From contig SFVX01000001.1 in the NCBI GenBank assembly GCA_004561445.1, positions 496,001 through 560,000 on the forward strand: a stretch of DNA of 64,000 bases, given 5' to 3'. Below the pieces are notes generated by a model. The model was not told the origin of the DNA. It did no database searches and saw only the letters and a program-made list of their open reading frames with translations. A program made the translations under genes and the position numbers. This stretch comes from a bacterium (GTDB lineage Bacteria; Patescibacteriota; Saccharimonadia; Saccharimonadales; Saccharimonadaceae). Within the stretch, counting starts at the first letter, position 1; each line of letters begins with the position of its first letter. Shown here piece after piece: positions 59,012 through 64,000 of this stretch.

Positions 59012-60808
59012 ATGAATAAACTTAGCAAAAAGAGTGGGCAAAATGCAAAGTTTGGCCGTCGCGTAAAAAAAAGTTTGCGCGTGAGACTAAACGAACAATC
59101 CGAGAAAATCGGGAGTCATTTTTCTGAGCTCTTTATAAAACGTCTCGCGAACGTGATTCAGGTGCGACTATGGGTGTTTGAGTGGGTGCTTTTGGTGCTT
59201 TTGGTGTTTTTGCTAGCTGTAGTGCAGATGTTTTGGTATGATCAGGCGCATGAGACGTCGGCGTTTGTGTATGGTGGTACTTATGTCGAGGCGTCGATGG
59301 GCGATGTAAAGACTCTAAACCCACTTTATGCGTCGACGGACTCGGAGAAAATCTTGGCGCGTCTTTTGTTTGCGAACTTGGTCTCGCCAGATGCGTCGGG
59401 CCACGAAAAAGGCGTACTAGCAAAGAGTGTGCGCGGTGATGAAACTGGTAAAGTTTGGACGCTAAAGCTACGTGAGAACTTGAAGTGGTCAGATGGCGAG
59501 CCAATAAACGCCGATGACGTGATTTATACGATTGATCTTCTAAATGATACAAGTGCAAAAACGACGATTAAAGCGGATTTTTCACGCACGAAAGTTGAGA
59601 AGATTGATGATTTGACGGTGAAATTTACTTTACCATCAGTTTATATTGACTTTATGGATACACTGGAGTTTCCGCTTTTGCCGGCACACAAATTAGCTGA
59701 AATTAAGCCAGCTTTGGTGTATGAGAATGAATTTTCGACCTCGCCAGTGGGGTCGGGGCCTTTTGTGATTAATGTGATGCAGAAGGGCGACGCGACGGAT
59801 GCTTTCTCGCAGGTAATTTATCTGAACCGCAATAATAAATATTATGGCCAAAATACGAAGTTGGCGAATTATACTTTGAAAGTCTATAACTCGACGGATG
59901 ATATTATTGCGGCGCTAAAAAATGGTAGTGTGCGCGGAACGGCATCACTAGGTGTGAACGCGGCCGAGCAACTCGGTAACACGATTGCACGCAGGACGAG
60001 TCTTTTGAACGGCGGAGTATTTGCGTTTATTAACACTGAGACGCTAGCGAAGGCTGAGTTGCGTCAGGCGATTCAGCAGGGCGTTGATATGAGTAAAGTA
60101 CGCGAAGGGATGGACGATTCGCAGATACTAGATTATCCAATTTTGGAACGCCAGGATCCGGATTTCGAATATCCAAAGCTTGCTAAATACGATACCGATG
60201 CTGCCAAGAAACTGATTGAAAAAGCGGGCTATAAGTTTAATAACGAAGGAAAGATAGTAGATGAAGCGGGCGATGTGCTGACTATAAATATGTCAGTGCT
60301 AAATCGCGAGACTTTGAGCAAGGTAGCAGAACGTTTTGCGGAGCAATTGAGGACACTTGGCTTTACGGTGCGACTTGAGATTGTAGATGATTCGCAGGTG
60401 GGCGTAGACTTTTTTACGAGCGTTGTGCAGCCGCGTAATTATGATATTTTGATTTATGAAATTGATATGGGCGTAAGTACGGATCCGTTTGTATATTACA
60501 GCTCGACGCAAGCTGGTACGAGTGGCTGGAATTTGAGTAATTACTCAAATGGACTCGCGGATGATGCGCTTTTATCTGCTCATACAACGACGTCGACGAA
60601 GTTGCGTAAGGCAAAATATGAAGCTTTTTTGCGTTATTGGGCGGAGGATGTGCCGTCGATTGGAATTTACCAGTCGAGCATGAACTATTATTATGCCGAA
60701 GATACACAGATTTTTTCGGAAAACATTTTGATGACGGATGTGTATGATAGGTTTCTTGATGTTGAGTATTGGGCGACCGAGAAAAGAGACGTAGAGCTGA
60801 CGCCATAG
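59012..60808 (+). CDS. Oligopeptide-binding-like protein (SBP family 5)
   Basis: 598 residues. A basic N-terminus (1-45), one membrane segment (about 50-70, VFEWVLLVLLVFLLAVVQMF), then a full family-5 substrate-binding domain: VKTLNPLYASTDSEKILARL, LKLRENLKWSDGEPINADDV and the TDPFVYYSSTQAG-like end. Family members deliver peptides or nickel to ABC importers. There is no lipobox; it stays anchored by the membrane segment. No permease or ATPase gene is next to it. The start lies 3 bp after secG. Confidence 0.87.
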   Translation: MNKLSKKSGQNAKFGRRVKKSLRVRLNEQSEKIGSHFSELFIKRLANVIQVRLWVFEWVLLVLLVFLLAVVQMFWYDQAHETSAFVYGGTYVEASMGDVKTLNPLYASTDSEKILARLLFANLVSPDASGHEKGVLAKSVRGDETGKVWTLKLRENLKWSDGEPINADDVIYTIDLLNDTSAKTTIKADFSRTKVEKIDDLTVKFTLPSVYIDFMDTLEFPLLPAHKLAEIKPALVYENEFSTSPVGSGPFVINVMQKGDATDAFSQVIYLNRNNKYYGQNTKLANYTLKVYNSTDDIIAALKNGSVRGTASLGVNAAEQLGNTIARRTSLLNGGVFAFINTETLAKAELRQAIQQGVDMSKVREGMDDSQILDYPILERQDPDFEYPKLAKYDTDAAKKLIEKAGYKFNNEGKIVDEAGDVLTINMSVLNRETLSKVAERFAEQLRTLGFTVRLEIVDDSQVGVDFFTSVVQPRNYDILIYEIDMGVSTDPFVYYSSTQAGTSGWNLSNYSNGLADDALLSAHTTTSTKLRKAKYEAFLRYWAEDVPSIGIYQSSMNYYYAEDTQIFSENILMTDVYDRFLDVEYWATEKRDVELTP

Positions 60809-60819
60809 TACTGTTGCCA

Positions 60820-60825
60820 TATACT
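60820..60825 (+). promoter_or_regulatory. -10 box of the two-TM small protein gene
   Basis: TATACT ending 9 nt before the ATG at 60835. Confidence 0.4.
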
Positions 60826-60834
60826 ATAAGCATT

Positions 60835-61170
60835 ATGGTAAAGACTAGGGAAAAAGCAAAGAATACACTTAAAACGAATATCGTAACAGCGTTAATGATA
60901 ATCGCCGCCTTATTTATTATTGGATTAAGCTGTGCAAATAAGCTACTCATAACTACTAAGCAACACGGCCAAAATGTAAACGATTTTGAGGCGAAGTGTT
61001 TGAGCTATGGTGAAGAGTTCAGTGAAACGGAAAAAGCGCTATGCGACAGTAATGCTTATAACGCTGAGAGGATTATTTTGGCTGAGCAATATAATTTTAT
61101 GTTTATTGCGCACTCAATTGCAACCGTATTGATTGTGCTAGCAATAGCGTATCGCGTGAAGTCGGAATAA
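60835..61170 (+). CDS. Small two-TM protein of unknown function
   Basis: 111 residues. Two hydrophobic segments (about 15-38 and 87-107) flank a polar middle with two cysteines (FEAKCLSYGEEFSETEKALC), which would be extracellular if both ends are cytoplasmic. I chose the ATG at 60835 because the -10 box precedes it and a longer frame runs back into the previous gene. A terminator follows at once. No family is recognised. Confidence 0.6.
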   Translation: MVKTREKAKNTLKTNIVTALMIIAALFIIGLSCANKLLITTKQHGQNVNDFEAKCLSYGEEFSETEKALCDSNAYNAERIILAEQYNFMFIAHSIATVLIVLAIAYRVKSE

Positions 61171-61175
61171 AATTT

Positions 61176-61199
61176 AGCCCCTCGTATAGGGGCTTTTTT
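61176..61199 (+). terminator. Terminator after the two-TM small protein gene
   Basis: AGCCCCT and AGGGGCT around a five-base loop, then T residues. Confidence 0.8.
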
Positions 61200-61257
61200 A
61201 TTTATTCGGCTCCTACGGAGGGCGAACTAACGTTCTCGTCTAGTCTCAGACGGAAGC

Positions 61258-61300
61258 AAAATAATAAAAAATGAACCCGATGGGTTCTTTTTTATTATTT
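61258..61300 (-). terminator. Terminator of tRNA-Leu(GAG)
   Basis: AAATAATAAAAAATGAACCC and GGGTTCTTTTTTATTATTT with one bulge, ending just before the tRNA 3' end. Confidence 0.75.
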
Positions 61301-61391
61301 TGGTGCGCCCGACTAGACTCGAACTAGCACAGCCGTTTGATTAGCCACTAGCACCTCAAGCTAGCGTGTCTACCAATTCCACCACGGGCGC
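61301..61391 (-). tRNA. tRNA-Leu(GAG)
   Basis: 91 nt with encoded CCA. Acceptor arms GCGCCCG and CGGGCGC pair. The anticodon loop TTGAGGT between CTAGC and GCTAG gives anticodon GAG. A long variable arm (GGCTAATCAAACGGCT) and TAGTTCGAGTC T-arm mark a class II leucine tRNA. Confidence 0.95.
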
Positions 61392-61401
61392 AGATAGGAA
61401 A

Positions 61402-61407
61402 ATTATA
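61402..61407 (-). promoter_or_regulatory. -10 box of tRNA-Leu(GAG)
   Basis: On the minus strand CTATGCTATAAT, with TATAAT ending 10 nt before the tRNA. It is an extended -10 of the same type as for protein genes. Confidence 0.6.
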
Positions 61408-61479
61408 GCATAGGGAAGCGATTTTGACTAGTACTTTGGCAAAATTCGCAATAGCAACAGGGGTCGAAGCGGTAGAATA

Positions 61480-61508
61480 TTGACTTTTGTGGCGTTTTAT
61501 GATAAAAT
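61480..61508 (+). promoter_or_regulatory. Promoter of the 49-residue membrane protein gene
   Basis: TTGACT (61480-61485), a 17-bp spacer and TAAAAT (61503-61508). The leader is about 100 nt. The stretch from 61408 to 61479 shows nothing else. Confidence 0.6.
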
Positions 61509-61615
61509 AGAAATGTAAGTTATTGGTCTTTTTCTCTGGGCTTGGAGGGGATAAATAAAGCTCAATTCGTATCTATTGACTTTTAGACTTTGTACATTGA
61601 AAGGAGAAATGCAAA

Positions 61616-61765
61616 ATGAAGAAATTCGTAATTGGTGCGGGTATTGTGCTCGCGGTAGTTGGTGTGGCTTTTGCTGCGCTTATGAAAGTGACCGACGATT
61701 TGGATCTCTACGACGAAGTAGATGAGGACGATTCCGACGACGAATATGAAGCCGACCTCGAATAG
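61616..61765 (+). CDS. Small acidic-tailed membrane protein, 49 residues
   Basis: An ATG at 61616 follows GAAAGGAG by nine bases and opens a 49-codon frame: FVIGAGIVLAVVGVAFAALM is one membrane helix or signal anchor, followed by an Asp/Glu-rich tail (DLYDEVDEDDSDDEYEADL). A promoter with 17-bp spacing and a terminator bracket it, so it is a free-standing gene. It is too short for family recognition; the acidic tail would be outside if the N-terminus is inside. The function is unknown. Confidence 0.7.
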   Translation: MKKFVIGAGIVLAVVGVAFAALMKVTDDLDLYDEVDEDDSDDEYEADLE

Positions 61766-61797
61766 AGGCAAAAATACCAGACTTATTTTATCTCCGC

Positions 61798-61824
61798 GCG
61801 GGGCTCTATATGGCCCCGCTTTTT
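61798..61824 (+). terminator. Terminator after the 49-residue protein gene
   Basis: GCGGGGC and GCCCCGC around an eight-base loop, then T residues. Confidence 0.8.
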
Positions 61825-61883
61825 AACGCGCAAAATATAAGATGTTAACAGAGAGTAGAGAAGCAGTGCTTATGCTAAAATAC

Positions 61884-61912
61884 TTGATTTTTTGCGTATG
61901 ATGTGGTATAAT
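61884..61912 (+). promoter_or_regulatory. Promoter of the 61982-63322 pair
   Basis: TTGATT (61884-61889), a 17-bp spacer and TATAAT (61907-61912) preceded by TGG (extended -10). GCTTATGCTAAAAT at 61868-61881 is a second possible -10. Confidence 0.6.
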
Positions 61913-61981
61913 AGATAATGTTCGTTACTGAAATTGCTACATATAGGCAGTTTACACGAAAGTAGTTTAGGAGGATGAGAA

Positions 61982-62677
61982 ATGAGAAGAAGAACGTTGT
62001 TCCGAAAAGCTGTGACGAGCTGTTGGTATGGGGTAATCTACCTTGTGCTGGCGGTAATAGTCTTGCTAGTGTCCGCCAGATATCCCGTGAGGTCGGTTGA
62101 GTCTTTGGTGGCGTTTTGCGTGGTGCTTATCTGTGCATTGGCCATACAAATGACGATCAAGAAGCCTTTGACTGATTATCTGGAGTTCGCGAAATTGGAC
62201 GGCAGAAAGGCGGCGAAATATTTTGCCAAGAGGCAAATAATTCGTTATGCTGACGAGCCGGAGTACGTAGTTGATCTTGAAGAAATGCTATGTGCTGAGT
62301 TTTTTCCAGAGTATGTAGACGTCAATGTAAAACATGGAATCATTGCGATTATCGCGCGAAACGATGGTCGTTGGCGTTTCGGATGGAAGCATCCGGAGCA
62401 AAATCCTAGCACGAAGCGTATCCGCGTGGTAGTGTTGGAGAGTTTATCTGGTACAAAGATTCTGAACGAATGCCACGTGTTGGCGTCGCAGCATCGCAAT
62501 TTCGGCTACTATAATGGCAAAATCACGGTCCTAAATTATGGCTTGCGCCTGAATGGGAAAGTGATTGCTTATTGTGATCGAAACATGATAGCTGCGTTGT
62601 GGGATGCATTGCATTGTATGCAACTTAGCTCGAGCAAATATCTCTCTGATGTCACTGAGAGGGTAAACTGCGAGTAA
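61982..62677 (+). CDS. Unknown two-TM protein, paralog 1
   Basis: 231 residues. Two N-terminal membrane segments (about 16-34 and 40-60) with both ends likely cytoplasmic, then a cytoplasmic domain from 65 on with a beta-rich stretch (KHGIIAIIARNDGRWRFGW through NFGYYNGKITVLNYGLRLNG) that ends MIAALWDALHCM. The next gene has the same layout and a similar end (THKRTLEALWYL-like), suggesting duplication. AGGAGG precedes the ATG. No family is recognised. Confidence 0.65.
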   Translation: MRRRTLFRKAVTSCWYGVIYLVLAVIVLLVSARYPVRSVESLVAFCVVLICALAIQMTIKKPLTDYLEFAKLDGRKAAKYFAKRQIIRYADEPEYVVDLEEMLCAEFFPEYVDVNVKHGIIAIIARNDGRWRFGWKHPEQNPSTKRIRVVVLESLSGTKILNECHVLASQHRNFGYYNGKITVLNYGLRLNGKVIAYCDRNMIAALWDALHCMQLSSSKYLSDVTERVNCE

Positions 62678-62701
62678 GTGCGAACTAGAAGGAGGTTTCT
62701 T

Positions 62702-63322
62702 ATGTATATTAAAGAAGCTTGGAGAAGGTATCGCAGAGCGTTGCTCAATTGGATGTTGTTGCTGGTGGCGACACTGGTGATGGCCTATTTGGGCGTAAGT
62801 CACAATTTGGCTGGCTCGCTGGCCGGCAATCCGGCGTCGATTGCCATGATTGTGCTGATTGGCGTAATGACGGCTGTAACGGTCGCGACTTTGGCGCTGA
62901 GCGTTTGCGTGAAGTATAAGGAGGCAGTTGATCTCGAGATGCAAAACTCGGACAAATTGCTGGAAACTTATGCGGATACACGCATGCGCACGATTGATAT
63001 CGAGCCGATGATGCGTCGTCGCCGCGAAGAAAACGAGGTTCGCTACGAGAAGCGCGAAGACGGTTGGGTGATGACGATTCAAAACCTGGAAGTCAGTTTC
63101 CGTACTTCAGTGATTGACGGCCACATTTATGGCATGCAAGTCGTGCACGTACCGAGCGGCGATCAGTTTATCTCAATTTTGAAGCAGGATGCTACTGGCA
63201 ATTACTACGCTACCTATTGGGATGGCGTACTAATTGGCAGTATGCATAAGCGTACTCTTGAAGCATTGTGGTACTTGGCGGATGAGCCGTCGGAGTATTG
63301 GCATTTGCGCAAGGGACATTAA
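62702..63322 (+). CDS. Unknown two-TM protein, paralog 2
   Basis: 206 residues. Two membrane segments (about 13-32 and 43-65), a helical linker (about 68-105) and a C-terminal domain (VMTIQNLEVSFRTSVIDGHI, then ATYWDGVLIGSMHKRTLEALW) resembling that of paralog 1. The ATG at 62702 follows AGGAGG; the longer frame from a GTG at 62678 lacks a ribosome-binding site. It lies 24 bp after the paralog 1 stop and before a terminator. The function is unknown. Confidence 0.65.
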   Translation: MYIKEAWRRYRRALLNWMLLLVATLVMAYLGVSHNLAGSLAGNPASIAMIVLIGVMTAVTVATLALSVCVKYKEAVDLEMQNSDKLLETYADTRMRTIDIEPMMRRRREENEVRYEKREDGWVMTIQNLEVSFRTSVIDGHIYGMQVVHVPSGDQFISILKQDATGNYYATYWDGVLIGSMHKRTLEALWYLADEPSEYWHLRKGH

Positions 63323-63343
63323 GAAGTTTTTCATCATTCGCGG

Positions 63344-63371
63344 ACTCCGGCCTGAAACGCCGGAGTTTTTT
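63344..63371 (+). terminator. Terminator after paralog 2
   Basis: ACTCCGGC and GCCGGAGT around a seven-base loop, then T residues. Confidence 0.85.
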
Positions 63372-63418
63372 AAATATTATAATTATGCTATATTTAGAAT
63401 AGTAAAAAGGGTAGAAGA

Positions 63419-64000
63419 ATGAAAACCAAAAAAATGTTTTTGTGTGGAATCTTGGCGGGGGTTTTGAGCGTTTTTGGCGCTGCTATGCCGATGATGACGA
63501 TAGCTGAGGAAAAAGTAGAAGAGACTTCTTCGACTGAGTCTAGTGAAGTGCTAGAGGTCGATTCTATGCTAGTAGACTTCGGCTTTGCGAGCGAGCTGGG
63601 GCGTAGCTATTCAGGCAAGTTTGCAGTGAAAAACAAAGGTACTGAGAAGATTGTTGTAAAATTTACAACAGAAGAATATGCCGGTATTGCTGCGGATGCG
63701 AGCAAGGCTGGCAAGGATTGGCTAAGCTATGTTGGTGGAAAAAATGTATACGAAATTGAGCCAGAGTCGAGTGCTGATGTAGCACTGCGTTTTAACATTC
63801 CAACTGATGCCGAGAAAGGCAGAACGCAATATGCGACAATCCACGCAGTCGTAACGAGCGAATATGGTAAAGATCAGAGTCGAGATGTTGTTGTAAAAAT
63901 TACAACAACAGACGAAAAGATGGAATTTGGCGGTGCGATTGAGAATAAATTAGATTCGTTTAAGCTAAATAATATGGTTTCGGGGGCGGCGATTATCAAA
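63419..64000 (+). CDS. Secreted protein, C-terminal part beyond the window
   Basis: 194 residues to the window edge. A Sec-type signal peptide (about 1-29: KKMFLCGILAGVLSVFGAAM, ending near TIAEE), then an acidic linker and a beta-sandwich-like segment (VDFGFASELGRSYSGKFAVK, DVALRFNIPTDAEKGRTQYA) like the bacterial Ig-like or DUF916-type folds that bind wall polymers. Two copies of the 17-bp palindrome encode its VVKFTT and VVKITT. A sorting signal, if any, lies outside. Confidence 0.7.
   Translation, partial: MKTKKMFLCGILAGVLSVFGAAMPMMTIAEEKVEETSSTESSEVLEVDSMLVDFGFASELGRSYSGKFAVKNKGTEKIVVKFTTEEYAGIAADASKAGKDWLSYVGGKNVYEIEPESSADVALRFNIPTDAEKGRTQYATIHAVVTSEYGKDQSRDVVVKITTTDEKMEFGGAIENKLDSFKLNNMVSGAAIIK
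63653..63669 (+). repeat. 17-bp near-palindrome, copy 4
   Basis: GTTGTAAAATTTACAAC, encoding V-V-K-F-T-T in the truncated secreted protein. Confidence 0.7.
63890..63906 (+). repeat. 17-bp near-palindrome, copy 5
   Basis: GTTGTAAAAATTACAAC, encoding V-V-K-I-T-T in the truncated secreted protein, 237 bp after copy 4. Confidence 0.7.

Overview
The window reads as a chromosomal segment of a Candidate Phyla Radiation (Patescibacteria) bacterium, most probably Candidatus Saccharibacteria (TM7). This is an inference from content. UGA is an ordinary stop codon. Housekeeping proteins are short versions of their families (IF-2 with a short N-terminus, UvrC without its C-terminal HhH region, RecO without a zinc finger, a 201-residue pol III delta-like protein). 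The window also holds families common in that group: DUF5663, PEGA/beta-propeller, a sortase with LPxTG-type substrates, and a type IV pilin. No phage, IS element or CRISPR array was seen.

Layout. 1-1.4 kb: ROK-family protein and a small MPKTG surface protein. 1.5-5 kb: ribosomal protein S1, IF-2 and a DUF5663 protein. 5-8.5 kb (minus): priA-def-fmt. 8.6-15.5 kb: winged-helix protein-recJ, rpsU, adk-map, ftsA, ftsZ, nrdR and a thioredoxin-like protein. 15.5-18.7 kb: ileS behind a T-box leader. 18.8-23 kb: surface-protein block (small unknown, 720-residue membrane protein, LPKTG protein). 23.1-31.9 kb: rplU, rseP-like and CPBP proteases, mutM-holA-like, rpmA, a Trm11-like methyltransferase, a flippase-like membrane protein, xseAB and a one-TM protein. 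31.9-35 kb: soluble histidine kinase, receiver protein and recO, then a glycyl-tRNA synthetase gene broken by an apparent 35-nt deletion. 35.1-39.5 kb: AT-rich island of two convergent helicases carrying nuclease-like regions, possible defence or repair. 39.5-50.5 kb: rel, xthA, NnrD-like, a GC-rich phosphatidyltransferase, membrane paralogs, DUF362, pilin, HD phosphohydrolase, tRNA-Leu(CAA), sortase and PEGA protein. 50.6-64 kb: membrane proteins, pgi, eno, uvrC, holin-like protein, secG, an oligopeptide-binding-like protein, tRNA-Leu(GAG), small membrane proteins and a truncated secreted protein.

Expression. Two kinds of gene start recur. Some genes have a clear AGGAGG-type site. At least twelve others have a -10 box (often TATGnTAAAAT or TATAAT) ending only 6 or 7 nt before the ATG, which predicts leaderless mRNAs. 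Intrinsic terminators are frequent, and several serve convergent genes from both sides.

Main points for a second look: the leaderless architecture; a 17-bp near-palindrome (GTTGTWAAAWWTACAAC) found five times inside genes, always in the frame that encodes V-V-K-x-T-T; the glyS deletion; a cysteine-free NrdR; the ileS T-box; a three-strand hairpin switch before rpsA; and the convergent nuclease-helicase pair.
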